Positions 20,241 through 31,112 of a DNA stretch of 64,000 nucleotides are shown here, piece by piece; within the stretch, counting starts at the first letter, position 1, and each line of letters begins with the position of its first letter. The stretch comes from Gadus chalcogrammus (Eukaryota > Chordata > Actinopteri > Gadiformes > Gadidae): assembly GCF_026213295.1 (NCBI RefSeq), contig NC_079418.1:6910061-6974060 (forward strand), in the 5' to 3' direction. Position numbers and translations under genes: made by a program. The notes beneath the pieces were generated by a model. That model did not search any database and had not been told where the DNA came from. It saw only the letters and a list, made by a program, of their open reading frames with translations.

Positions 20241-21080
20241 TGTGTAGGCCTACTATAAGAATGTATTAAAGCAATTCTAATTCTGATTCTGATTCAGTGT
20301 AATAGTTGTGTGAACCACACATAATGAACCCCTGAAATATCCAATAAAGACGCTATAATAGGCCTACAGCATCAAAATGTGCTCCCCTCAATATTTAATA
20401 TGCTGATAATATAAATAAATTGGCGGAACACCGGAATGAATTAAACGATTTCCTTGGTGAAACACATGTGCAGGACCGCACGACGGACACTAGATGGTAA
20501 TGTCGCCCTCGGTTCAATTATATTCGAGGGCGTCTCTTTATTAGCCTCGTTGTATCTCATGTCAACAAGGTATTTATAAAGTGTTTGTGTATCGTGGGTA
20601 ACAATAGTGCTTTTAATTGTATTATTATTATCACGTTTTACATTTTTTTTATACATATATATATATTTTTATGTTTTACATTCTATTTCGTATTACTATG
20701 ATCAATTCGTATGGACGTCTCAGTTTACCGCTGTAACGTTAGATTTTTATGCAAAAAGCAAAACACGATTGACTACATATGTCTATAAAATATTGATACA
20801 TAGGCTATTGGCCCATATCAAATTAGGTTTGACTATCGCAATAATTTGTATAATGGTCGATAATATCTTGTATTTTTAATCTGTATAATTAAACTGAATT
20901 CAACTTACTTCACCATAATGCATAATTACACTATCATAAGTTACTATAATAAACAAGTCTTCCTCGGCCTAATATAACTCTGTTCGTATTGGTTGATCTC
21001 ACACCCGTCGAAGATTTATTTGCGACTTAAATCGGGACTCTCTAAATCGACGCCACTTCGACCTGGGCGGGACTTTACGT
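20241..21080. other. AT-rich unassigned sequence
   Basis: No exon or recognised element. Confidence 0.4.
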
Positions 21081-21084
21081 CCTA

Positions 21085-21325
21085 CGTCACTCGCTATGGG
21101 TTTGCATGTGTGCGCATAGCGCACACATGCGCTATGCGCATTGGGACACAGCCTATGCGCTAGGGACACAGCCTATGCGCATTGGGACACAGCCTATGCG
21201 CTAGGCTGTGTCCCAATTCATAGGACGCATCCTTCGTAGACCGCGTCCTTCGAAGGATGCGGCCTTCGTAGACCGTGAAGGACACTCCGAAGGCCGAAGA
21301 ATTGGGACGGTCTAGCCTACGGAGC
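21085..21325. repeat. GGGACACAGCCTATGCGC repeat next to a TGTGTCCCAATTC inverted repeat
   Basis: Three copies of (ATT)GGGACACAGCCTATGCGC run from 21140 to 21202, next to the palindrome TGCGCATAGCGCACACATGCGC. The segment 21204-21312 has ends TGTGTCCCAATTC and GAATTGGGAC with internal CCTTCGTAGACCG repeats, as in a small MITE. Confidence 0.6.
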
Positions 21326-21413
21326 ATTTCTGGTTTACGTAACAAACCGTTACCGCCCTTTCACTTGCGTGACCACGCTGCTCCTGTCACCTAGCAACCC
21401 TGACAGCTGAACT

Positions 21414-21449
21414 CATAGACATCATATATAACCCTATATGATGTCTATG
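21414..21449. mobile_element. 36-bp P-type footprint: two inverted ends with 8-bp duplication
   Basis: CATAGACATCATATA, six bases, then TATATGATGTCTATG: the two arms equal the ends of the P-superfamily element at 27133-31112. It is flanked by a perfect GCTGAACT on both sides (21406-21413 and 21450-21457). P transposase is known to cut with a 17-nt stagger and to leave terminal remnants between both duplication copies. A 36-bp remnant fits that, or an extreme internal deletion. Confidence 0.75.
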
Positions 21450-21538
21450 GCTGAACTGACCCGTTAGTAAACAGAAGTTAAACCGGGCAGCACGAAAAAA
21501 AGAAACCAACAAAAATTATTATTGATCATTATGTTTTT

Positions 21539-21733
21539 GAAAGTCACAGGATATATTAAGCTAGCGTGAGTGAGCGCTGATGCACGGAGCTGAGTGGAGA
21601 GTGATATCCCGGATTGTGTGTGACGCCCGTGTTGTTTTGTCTCCTTTTGGAAAGAATAAACCTCCAGTACTCGACTCCTGTGTGTGCCTCACTCAAAGAT
21701 ACAAGACACAACGCAGAAAGACATCGGTTACAA
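21539..21733. repeat. Dispersed ~195-bp repeat, copy 1 (LTR-like)
   Basis: Runs from TTGAAAGTCACAGGATATAT to ATCGGTTAC and is nearly identical to 25988-26182. It contains an AATAAA followed by CCAGTACTCGACTCCTGTGT. This suggests a solo LTR or a retroelement tail, but no target duplication was found. Confidence 0.65.
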
Positions 21734-21838
21734 ATGGTGTAACCAAATGGTGTAACCGCTGCGCGTCGGGGCCGGACAACGCCCCTTAACAGTGGTATAA
21801 TGAGCACATACCACAGCCTGGCGTGATCTATTGCTTAA

Positions 21839-23656
21839 AGGCCCACTATGCAACTTCGGGAATTTCTTCGCTGTTTTCTTGGTTTTGGCACGCACATTTC
21901 TCTACACAGCGCCCCCTACAGCTTCGTAGTAGATATTTCACAACACTGTCGTAACAACTCGTTGACGACCCTTCCCCATGCACTTCTACGCGAGCCATGT
22001 GCATTTGTTTTCAAAGAAGCCGGCGAATGCGTGGAGCCATGTCCGAAGTAAATGTTCATAAAGTGTAGGCAAGGTTATACATTTTTAAAATGGTGTATTT
22101 GTATTGCAATAAACATAAATCAGCGTGGAGCTTGACCCGACTTCACTGGCAGAGAGTAGTGACCCTTGCACAGAAGCATACGGCCGACATCTTTCTTTAT
22201 TCTGGGTGGAAATAGTAACATAGTTACGCCATTAAATGCGTTTATGGAAACATTTTTAGCGAGAAATTTGCATTTTACTTTCATAATGTTCGCTCGGTGA
22301 ATGTGAAGGATGTTTGGTTTGATAGTTATGACGAAGAGTGAACGCTCCGTTCACTTGCATGGACAGAGTCTCTGGTTGCTAAGCAACCTCAACGTCTTTG
22401 CGGACTATTTCTCTGCTGATCAACACTACGAATGCTGGAAACACACCATGTGAAGTTATTTAACCCGATTATCGTTATTTATGAGTCCTTAGCCCAAGTG
22501 AAGGAGTTCAAGTACCTCAGGGTCTTGTTCGCGAGTGAGGGTACTATGGAGCGTGAGATTGGCCGGAGAATCGGATCAGCGGGGGCGGTATTGCGTTCGC
22601 TTTACCGCACCGTTGTTACGAAAAGAGAGCTGAGCCGCAAGGCAAAGCTCTCGTTCTACCGGTCGATCTTCGTTCCTATCCTCACCTATGGTCATGAGGG
22701 TTGGGTGATGGCCGAAAGGACGAGATCGCGGGTACAAGCGGCCGAGATGAGTTTTCTCAGAAGGGTGGCTGGCGTCTCGCAATAGGGTGAGAAGCTCAGT
22801 CATCCGTGAGGAACTCGGATTAGAGCCGCTGCTCCTTTACTTAGAAATGAGTCAGCTGAGGTGGTTCGGGCATCTGGCAAGGATGCCCACTGGGCGCCTC
22901 GATTGGGAGGTGTTTCAGGCACGTCCAGTGGGGAGGAGACCTCGGGGAAGACCCAGGACTAGGTGGAGAGATTATATCTCAACACTGGCCTGGGAATGCC
23001 TCGGGATCCCCCCGTCAGAGCTGGTCAATGTGGCCCGGGAAAGGGAAGTCTGGAGCCCCCTGCTTGAGCTGCTCCCCCCGCGACCCGACCCCGGAAAAAC
23101 GGATGACGATGAGATGAGATCGTTATTTATATCCGAGATTATTTAATCTAACCCGATCTAAACTCTATCACGCACCCAAACACGGCGGCGTTTGGGTTTA
23201 CTACCTCGGACTCTAGCGCAGCCACAGGCGCGTTGAACCATTTTTGTGACACACAATGATCAAGCGTCAGGTTAGGCGCGTTACTCGCGTTATCCAACGC
23301 GAGTAACGCGGTTGGTGTGGCCGTACCATTAGTCGATTGATCCATGATGAATGCAACAATTGCCTCGCAACTGGCTGTTTATATCTAGCCGGTGCCATGT
23401 TTGGGTGTGTGTCTGTGCCGTAAAGCATTTTCGAAACTACAATCTGACTACATTTTCGAGGATACTTCCGCCGCGTCACATCCGGGTGCGCTCGGTCCGA
23501 ACACATCAAGTTGCATATGCGCTTTTTCACTGTAGAGGCCACATGGGAAAATGACACACCCACCAATCGACCCAGAAATGGATGCAGAACCATCAGCATA
23601 ACTCTCAACCTGCATACTTAATGTAATTTTGGCTAAAAAAGTTACATAGTGGGCCT
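21839..23656. mobile_element. TTAA-flanked DNA transposon, non-autonomous
   Basis: Ends AGGCCCACTATGCAACTT and AAGTTACATAGTGGGCCT (17 of 18 bases inverted) are flanked by TTAA on both sides. TTAA targets are used by piggyBac and Kolobok transposons, and the AGG start resembles the Kolobok-like element at 48.4 kb. No transposase was recognised. It carries a nested LINE fragment. Confidence 0.8.
22483..23118 (+). pseudogene. 5'-truncated LINE fragment (C-terminal ORF2)
   Basis: This codes for the C-terminal region common to fish Rex1/Babar- or RTE-like LINEs: SRKAKLSFYRSIFVPILTYG, AEMSFLRRVAGVS, then, after a frameshift near 22783, SQLRWFGHLARMPTGRL, RRPRGRPRTRWRDYIS and LLPPRPDPG. A 12-bp target duplication, ATCGTTATTTAT, flanks it (22471-22482 and 23119-23130), and the 3' end is GATGA-rich. 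It is dead and 5'-truncated, as is usual for LINE copies. The clade is from memory. Confidence 0.85.
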
Positions 23657-23659
23657 TTA

Positions 23660-24020
23660 AGTATATAGTAGTTTTATAATAATTGTTGTAAATAGTCACA
23701 TGAATGTTTGTTGTAAATAGTTTTATTGTTATATATATACTTATATATGTTTTATAAGTTATATACGAATACATTAGTCAATACAAAAAAGTTAGTAAGG
23801 GTTTTAATAGTTAATCAAAAAAGTTAGTTAAATAGTTAGTTAAATAAGTTAGTTTCAATAAATATGTAAATAATAATAAACAATGTGTTAAATATTACAG
23901 AACATAAGTTATTTGTCCACCAAACGCTCCAAAATTGAGAAAAACCTATCCATTCTTTCCCTGCTTTCCTGGGCTTTTCTCTCCTCTGCCTCCCTTTGTA
24001 GCCTCATGTCCTCTTTTATT
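23660..24020. other. AT-rich sequence with GTTAGTTAAATA repeats
   Basis: Short repeats of AAAGTTAGTTAAATAG at 23795-23860. No gene is seen. Confidence 0.45.
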
Positions 24021-24029
24021 AACTGGAAA

Positions 24030-24375
24030 ATTTACATTTTACATTTACATTTAGGGCATTTAGCAGACGCTTTTATCCAAAGCGACTTACAATAAGTACA
24101 TTTGTCATAAGAAGTGCATCAATATATCGCTGTCGGTACAGAAAGGATGTTCATAGAAGTGCAAGTACCACAATCGCAAGGCTAACCCATTCCCCGTGTT
24201 ACAGCCATGATAGCAGCTACTGCAGTTGCTACACAGTTAAGTACTATAATACAATACAATACAATACAACACAGTGTACAATGGTGGCCAGAAGGGGGAG
24301 GGTGGCTATGCAGTCGAGGTGGACTCTGAACAGGTGAATCTTGAGTCCTTTTCGGAAGATAGTGAGCGACTCTGG
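24030..24375 (+). mobile_element. Dispersed repeat, longest copy
   Basis: From ACATTTACATTTAGGGCATT through the core CAGACGCTTTTATCCAAAGC to GAGTCCTTTTCGGAAGATAG. It extends further 3' than the copy at 13.6 kb. Confidence 0.75.
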
Positions 24376-24808
24376 AACATGTCTTCCTCTCTGTCCCTCT
24401 TTCTGGACCTTGGCCCTCGCTGTCTTTCCTCCTCCTGATCCTTGTCCTCCACCCCCTGATTCACCACTGCTGTACTTGGCCCTGGTGTGTTCTCAGGGAT
24501 GGAGGCAAGTAGGACAGGGGGGTTGGTGGAATGCCTCTGTCCCAATCCAATACCTTATCCATGGGGACAAACCAGGGCCAAGTGGCAGCAGTGGGTTTCC
24601 CACCTACCCCCTCTCCTGACCCTGGATACTTGTAGCCGAGCTAAATTTAATTTGATTTTGTTTTATTTTTTTATCATTGTTCATACCTTTTTTATTGTGA
24701 ACTCCACCAAATATTGGTTCCTAAGTAAGTTGATTTCGTTGTTCCGTATGGCATGCCTTTTGTTTCCCTGGGGAGTGGTTTGGCGTTGCACCTGTGTGTC
24801 TAGCGGTA

Positions 24809-25380
24809 GCTGTGTTCGAAATCGTTCCCTATCATGGATGTAGTGCACTAAATAGGGTGCACGCCATTTTGTAGGGTGTTCGAATTCTCAGTGGTCCACT
24901 ATATAGGGCACTATATAGTGGACTTAAAATGGGGTACATACGATGTTCCCTACACGTTACTCCCGTATACCACAATGCAATGCGGTTATATTTTTCCAGG
25001 GGAGAAGAAGAAGCCGAATGACCGCGAAAACGAATACATTTAATGATGGAGTCTGCGGCTTTCGTTTAGAAATGTCAACATTTTATTTGGGATTTGACAT
25101 AGAATATTTAACATTAAAAATTAATTAAACAAGGAAATGTAACATTCAACATCAATACAACCTCCAGCTTTCGTCGTGAGTGCCAGCTGTTTACATGATG
25201 TGGGCGCATCTGTCTGCGTCACACAAATACCCGGCGCATTTACTGACGCAAATGACGTTTAGAAATGTTCAGCGTAGTGTCCGAATTCTCGTTCCCTATT
25301 CCCTATATAGTGCACTATATCATGTGTACACTATATAGGGAATAGGGAACGAGTGTATAGGGAACGATTTCGAACACAGC
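24809..25380. mobile_element. MITE with GTTCGAAATCGTTCCCTA ends, copy 1
   Basis: The left end GCTGTGTTCGAAATCGTTCC and its reverse complement at the right are flanked by TA. The arms are rich in CACTATATAGGG palindromes. A second copy in opposite orientation lies at 41487-42077. TA targets suggest Tc1-mariner. No transposase is present. Confidence 0.85.
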
Positions 25381-25382
25381 TA

Positions 25383-25985
25383 GTGAGCGCTGATGCACGG
25401 AGCTGGTGAGTTCCGTTTGTGTCTCTCTCCGTTAGATTTTTATGTTAACCCCTTGTTTGTTGCCCTTGAACGGCTGTGGTGGTTCACACTGCTTTGCGAC
25501 GTGCTTTTAGGCACGCGGGAGAAACTCTGGTGCGTAGACAATTTAATTGAACTGTTGGAAGGGTGGATTTTGATTAACTCGTAACCTAGCTTGAGCCGGT
25601 GGTAGCTTAGTTTTTTCCCGCCTTGATATTTCAAATGCGGTTGTTTTATCAACCAGATTTTGACGCGCCGCAAATCAAGTTTTGCTGCCCGTTTTCTCGG
25701 TAGCAAATGCTGCGGCAGCAAAGCAGTAACGCGTCTCTACATTCACTTTGAATGGGATCACGACGCGCGTCAACTTTTTGCATCTTTTGGTGTGAACGCA
25801 GGGTTATGTGTCTTTGTTTATGGTAAAATATGTAAAATGAGTGTGAGGAAAATGACAATTCTCTATTATATTTTATTTCCTTTATTAGTGTATATATTTA
25901 ATATACTGTCTTTTTATTTAATTAATTTATTTGAGATCATTTTATGCTTTGTTTACATTTTTATAATTTATTCCCTACATGTATT
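25383..25985. other. Unassigned, includes a scrap of the LTR-like repeat
   Basis: The segment 25383-25410 (GTGAGCGCTGATGCACGGAG) matches the repeats at 21.5 and 26.0 kb. The remainder, with GACGCGCCGCAAATC and its inverse GACGCGCGTCAAC, looks transposon-derived but is unassigned. Confidence 0.4.
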
Positions 25986-25987
25986 CA

Positions 25988-26182
25988 TTGAAAGTCACAG
26001 GATATATTAAGATAGAGTCAGTGAGCGCTGATGCACGGAGCTGAGTGGAGAGTGATATCCCGGATTGTGTGTGACGCCCGTGTTGTTTTGTCTCCTTTTG
26101 AAAGAATAAACCTCCAGTACTCGACTCCTGTGTGTGCCTCACTCAAAGATACAAGACACAACGCAGAAAGAAATCGGTTACC
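25988..26182. repeat. Dispersed ~195-bp repeat, copy 2 (LTR-like)
   Basis: Same sequence as 21539-21733 with few differences, and the same start (TTGAAAGTCACAGG) and end (ATCGGTTAC). The flanking bases differ, so these are likely the true family borders. Confidence 0.65.
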
Positions 26183-26288
26183 TACTTGCAATCCTAAGGC
26201 AGAGGAAATCAATCATGGCAGTTAACAACAAGAGCAGTATCAAAACAAATTTCAGCAAAAGTTTTTCTCGTTACAAGATACAATTATT

Positions 26289-27017
26289 TTAGTGGAAAAA
26301 AATTGTCATACACATACACAGGGTTTGGGAGATGGGGGCGGGCCAGGGTTTGTTGTGCGTTGCTGTGGTCATTTTTATATTGCCAAACATGCTCGCTAGT
26401 GCACCTGTCATAGCTATACTGCTGTGTGTCTCGCTGACAGGGGCGTCGCCGTCAACCTTGGCTTTTCCACGGAAAAGGTCGGTTAATTTAGCACATTTGG
26501 CTGCGTCTTGCTCTAACATTTTTTTCCTTTTCAACCTCAACTTCTGAGCGCCACCCAATTATTTTGACTCTTCACCACCTTTTTTCCTTTTTGACATTTT
26601 CGTATTTCTGTGTAACTTCAGTGAGATCAACGAGAAGTACCGGGTAAGTGACCCGGCCGTGTGTCAGGCTGAGCCAATCAGAAATGACAGACCGCGGAGC
26701 AGTCCAAGTTGGGAGGGGCCGTTCGGCTGCTCGCTTTGGCCGCTCGCTTTGCCCCCATACACTGTGGGGGTGCTCCCCCCTCTAAATTGACAGTAATACA
26801 TCGGCCCCGTTTCACCGTCAGGCAAGAGCTCCGTTTCGCGCTGTAAGTAAGAATATCCGGCAGTAGGCCACCCCAAATCACGGCTTACAACAAAAAAAAA
26901 TATATAAATTTATAATAATAAAAAAAATCTAAAAGAATTACGGCCGGCCGGCTCGGCCTGAAATCGTCCGGCCGTTCGGGAAATCTCCCGAACCTCCCGA
27001 TGGCCAGTCCGCCCCTG
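26289..27017 (-). mobile_element. hAT element remnant with transposase N-terminus
   Basis: On the minus strand it begins CAGGGGCGGACTGGCCATC (27017 leftward), a hAT-type end. Further in, a frame reads KLRLKRKKMLEQDAAKCAKL, then TDLFRGKAK. This has the form of the N-terminus of ZMYM/TTF-type hAT transposases (basic stretch, then KLTxLF). The preceding piece MSKRKKGGEESK ends in a stop. The other end was not found, so it is truncated. Confidence 0.6.
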
Positions 27018-27132
27018 CCTGTATAGGTCCGGGAACGAAATCCCTGCACGGGTCTGTGCAAACTCAGCTGTTCGATCTGACGATCGGGTGCTGAGTTGGG
27101 GATTGCCTAAATCAGAGTCGGCCCATGCCGAC
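27018..27132 (+). other. Probable 5' leader of the non-LTR retrotransposon
   Basis: This segment lies between the hAT remnant and the P-type insertion. It ends with ATGCCGAC, the duplication that also carries the likely ATG of the retrotransposon gag frame at 31113. It is inferred to be the retroelement 5' leader, displaced by the insertion. Confidence 0.4.
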
Positions 27133-27235
27133 CATAGACATCATATAGGCCTAGGTAGACGCCCCCTTCAGCCTTGGACGGCATAAATCGTCGGCGCCAA
27201 CTTGGTACGGGAGTTATTTCGTCTTCGGAGTGAAG

Positions 27236-29451
27236 ATGCCTACTTCATGCGCCGCTTGGGGCTGCACCACCTTCAGGACGATTCAAACAAGATCGCAAGG
27301 AATTACCTTTCACAAGTAAGACTAAACAATTGTTTCTGTTTGTAATTGTAAAATTCAGTCATGTCACGTAGATCATGTGTTATGTTGAGAGCTAAGAGCT
27401 GTTGAGACAGCTAAGTTGCCACCAGAATCAGACTATAGCTAGTCAGGCGCGGTCTTTGCATAGAGGCGTTGCTAGGCAACGGCCTTGGGCCCCTCCAACT
27501 GTAGGGGCCACTCCTGACTGGGAGCTGCACACTTCCCATAGGCCTACAGCTGGTAATTGGGGCCCTTTGGACAGTAATTCACAGATAAATGTTGATTTTT
27601 TTCTTAATTGGTTATTTTTGTAGGTTTAAATTGGAAAGAAGAACAACAGAATAAATTACAAAGAAATACCGATTACGTGCACACCCCCTCTCTTTCGCGT
27701 TAAAATGGAATATTCCATCCATGCAGTTGTTGTGACTCGTGAGCAAAGACGTGAACTTAGCAACATTAGCAACATGAAGCGCCACTACCCAAGTGGCGCT
27801 ACAAAAAGAAAAAAGAAGGAAGAGGCTAAACTAAAAACAGATGCTCTCCCAAAATTAACAAGCTTTTTTAGCGTGACAACACCACCGGACACAAATGTTT
27901 TGGTGGAGGGGGAGGGGGGGGAGGAGGTGCCGCCGGGCCCGGCTGTTGATGCAGCAGGAGGAGGAGGAGAGGAGCTAAAAGCATCGTGCACTGATGACAA
28001 AGATGACGAAAATGCCGTGGAGGAGGCGGTGAGTAGGCCTACTGCTGCCGTTTCTGATTCTGACCACCCAGAAGAAAGTGATGCTCTAAGTGATGACCCG
28101 GGTTTGTGGCCCACAGTAGTCAATGACAGGGAACGGTGCGAATTGGTTAAAAGAGGGCCCGTGCAGCAACAGTCAGAATTCCTAAAAAATGCTCAAACTC
28201 TGCCTCCTCTCTCTCATATTTTCACTTTAAGTGTTGTTGTGATTAATAATTATTCTTTATCATTAAGTTCAGTTACAAATGCTCTGTCACACTGCTTTAC
28301 TTTTTTACATTTATTTATTTTTTGGCATTTAGATATATACATATATTTTATTTAAAGATATGTTTATTGATTGCACATATAAAAAATACAGTTAGCACTG
28401 AAAGCTTCAATTTCCTTTTAAAACTATTTTTGTTGAATAAATATTTTGCATTTTGACATACGATGGTGTGATATCTGAAAACGTATTTCTCGCATATGAA
28501 TGTTGAGGGCCCCACTAGCTAAATTCGCCTTGAGCCCCCAAATTGCTAAGTCCGCCACTGTAGCTAGTCTAACGTGAAATGGACATGGTGAGCAAAGCCT
28601 TATTCTATCGTTCGTCAACAGGAGATAATATTGTCAAGAAATATAGGATATACAGTATATATATATATATAATCCACCACTTGCTTGTGAGTAATTACAA
28701 TGTATGTATAATGTAATTATATAGCATTTATGGTCGCGACGGAAAGCTGCGTTTCAGGCTGAGCGACTGGCCTTAATTTCTCTCTGTGATGTATTTAAAA
28801 AAGAGACTAGATTAAAACAAAAAAAGGCTCAAAACATGCCACTGTATATGTAATGGTTCTACAATATATGAAGGTGTCACGTAATGAATGAAACTACGGA
28901 AAAAATGTCACATACTCTACATCAGGGATGGGCAACTTTCATGATAAAGAGGGCCACATTTTTTATCATAACCATCGGAGGGCTACATGACTGCACACTT
29001 CAACTAAACGTGAGCTGAGAGAAGCTACATAATTTTGAATTTGGTAGATGATTTCCTGTATTCTGGTGCATTTTGGCGATGGCCACTACCTAAAAAATCG
29101 TCCAGAATCATAACCTATGTACGGTATGTTAATTGAACCGACATACATTAATTTCATGTTTTCCATGCTCAAACAGCCACATGAATGGTCAGTATTTTTG
29201 TCAGTGCAAAGGGCTCACATACATCATCATTCAATGAAGTAAAAAAACTGGAAAACAGTGGCCCAATATTAAGTGCAACAACTCAATGAACTCAAACCCA
29301 ACAAGCAGTTGTAGTAGTTGTAGTGGCGACTTAAGTGATATCTATTAATGACTGATATCGCTTCTAAGCAAACTAGACGCATGGGTTTGCCTTTGAATTC
29401 TATGAATTCTTCTCATCTTTCTTGAACGAGTTTTCTGTAACTCGATCAATT

Positions 29452-29514
<63 letters not shown>

Positions 29515-29902
29515 TTTTTATTATGTGCGGGCTGATTGGGCATGCGGGTCGCGGGCCGCATGCCCGCGGGCCGCCAGTTGCCCATCCCTGCTCTACATGC
29601 ACCTGTGAGATGCACCTGCAGTCAGTCGCCGGCCGAAATTGACGTTTTAAACGTTATTTCTATTTTTTTTTTAAAGATACATCTGTATTATGAATCTGAC
29701 TGACTGGCTAGCTAACCTTTCTCGCAATTCCCAACGACAGTGGGAAGTGGCTGTGAAAAGGGAAGACTTTTCTGCCAATGAGAGGTCAATGCTCTGTAGC
29801 CAGCACTTTCAGCCGGAGGATTTTGACCGGACAGGCCAAAATGTCAGGCTCAGGGATGGAACTAAACCATCTGTGTTCAGTTTCCCAACACATCTCAAAA
29901 GA
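27236..29902 (+). CDS. THAP-domain protein, two exons (transposase N-terminus)
   Basis: Exon 1 is 27236-27315 (donor GTAAGA) and exon 2 is 29677-29902 (acceptor TTTTTAAAG, donor GTAAGT). Joined in phase they read MPTSCAAWGCTTFRTIQ..., FHK, DWLANLSRNSQRQWEVAVK..., RSMLCSQHFQPEDFDR and TKPSVFSFP. The THAP zinc ligands C-x4-C ... C-x2-H are all present, with the conserved Trp (QWEVAV) and a version of the C-terminal AVPTIF box (KPSVFSF). The intron after FHK sits where THAP1 also has one (recalled). The donor after exon 2 implies further exons, but none is seen before the element ends. The product may be truncated or fused to downstream sequence. It could act as a DNA-binding repressor if expressed. 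Confidence 0.75.
27444..28560 (+). mobile_element. hAT deletion derivative with ZMYM-type transposase N-terminus
   Basis: It starts CAGGCGCGGTCTTTGC and ends GCTAAGTCCGCCACTG, imperfect inverted ends, with a perfect 8-bp duplication TAGCTAGT on both sides. The open frame 27705-28355 reads MKRHYPSGATKRKKKEEAKL, LPKLTSFFSV, an acidic linker and ERCELVKRGPVQQQ. This matches the N-terminus of TTF/ZMYM-type hAT transposases and then runs into unrelated sequence. It lacks the catalytic domain. It lies inside the THAP gene intron. Confidence 0.88.
28923..29590. mobile_element. hAT MITE (CAGGGATGGGCAAC family), copy 1
   Basis: Ends CAGGGATGGGCAACTTTCA and AGTTGCCCATCCCTG with a perfect 8-bp duplication CTCTACAT. 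It contains an (AT)n run at 29467-29508. It is nearly identical to 46574-47217. No coding sequence. Confidence 0.92.
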
Positions 29903-31000
29903 GTAAGTGCATCACTAAGCTTGCTGAAAATGGTTTTATTGTGTGTGTGTGTGTGTGTTCATTTGGAATGATGCTCCTCAAGGGCACATTCAGGACACAC
30001 AATTTGGCATTGAAAACCACCACTTTGCACTTTTGTCCTTGGTTGTGTCTGTATTTCACAAGATCAGGCTGCACCACATTGCAAAACTGAGCACGCTGCA
30101 ATTACAGACTGGCAACAGTCGAAAAAAGCTCAGCAAGACAATACTTTTTAAAGGGTTCTAGCCTAGATTCAATTATTATATTATATCATATATTGTGTGA
30201 AATTATATATTGTGTCAATTGCACTGCATAGATGTGAAAATGTTATGAGCATGATTGTATATTATGTCAAATTGTACAAATGTACAAATATATATATATA
30301 TATATATTATATAATATGAATATATACCTATACTTAAAATATATTATATTATATTGTTTCACATATTATATATATAATATATATGTTATTCCATTGCACA
30401 TTATACTGAGTCATTATATTATATTGTATTATATATATGCTGTTATTTATATTACAGTTCAACTATTGAGATGTGTATGTATATATTGAGATGTGTAGGC
30501 CTATATTTTTACTGCTATAGAAATATATAGCTTTTTTTGGTAATGTTGATTTGTGAAATAAATGTGTATTGCCAATTGCACTGTTCAAGGTTTCTTAATG
30601 CACATACTTGAAAAGGAACTATTAAACTATGAAAAACACACTGACTGCCAGTTTCTCACTATTTGATGTATGCTCTTTCTCTTAATGATGGTCAATACGT
30701 AGTAACTAAAGAAGCACTATTTCGATAGTTTATAGATCTTCTCAGTATTTTCAAAGTGCACGGGCTGTGCAAGAAAAGTGAGCGTTTATCATAGACCCAT
30801 GCACATGTATGACTGGCGATTTAACTAGCGAGATTCAAAGTAGGCCTAACGTAGAGGCAAATCTTTTTCACACACTTCACGTAGAGCATAAACCCTTGAA
30901 TACTCCATGAAATTGGTTGCGAAATGTAAAAGGTTATCGTGATTTTTATCCAGATAAACCGCAGCTCCTGGCAACTTGCGCTTGTTTGACACGTCTGACA
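29903..31000. other. Remainder of P-type element, AT-rich, no transposase found
   Basis: Palindromic TATATATAATAT tracts at 30280-30440. Short frames only. The catalytic region expected of a P transposase was not seen on either strand. Confidence 0.5.
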
Positions 31001-31112
31001 GACCTCTGGCTTCAGAGAGCTCCCGTACCAATATGGCGGCGACGCGTTTCGCCGAGGCAACGGGCTGAAGCAGTGGAGCTGCTTCAGCCCGTCTACCTAT
31101 ATGATGTCTATG

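Larger units (their letters stand above)
27133..31112 (+). mobile_element. P-superfamily DNA transposon with THAP exons, 3,980 bp
   Basis: Ends CATAGACATCATATAGG and CCTATATGATGTCTATG form the terminal inverted repeat. A subterminal inverted pair around TTGGTACGGGAG lies about 100 bp in. Perfect 8-bp duplications ATGCCGAC flank it (27125-27132, 31113-31120). P elements make 8-bp duplications, begin with CA and encode THAP-type DNA-binding transposases. Two exons inside give a whole THAP domain and no catalytic domain was found. It is therefore an internally deleted copy, further interrupted by hAT insertions at 27444-28560 and 28923-29590. The superfamily assignment rests on these three traits together. 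Confidence 0.75.

Noticed and set aside
24306..24619. Paired frames on both strands rich in P, S or E, R
   Set aside because: They fall in the tail of the dispersed repeat family and a low-complexity stretch, and show no domain.
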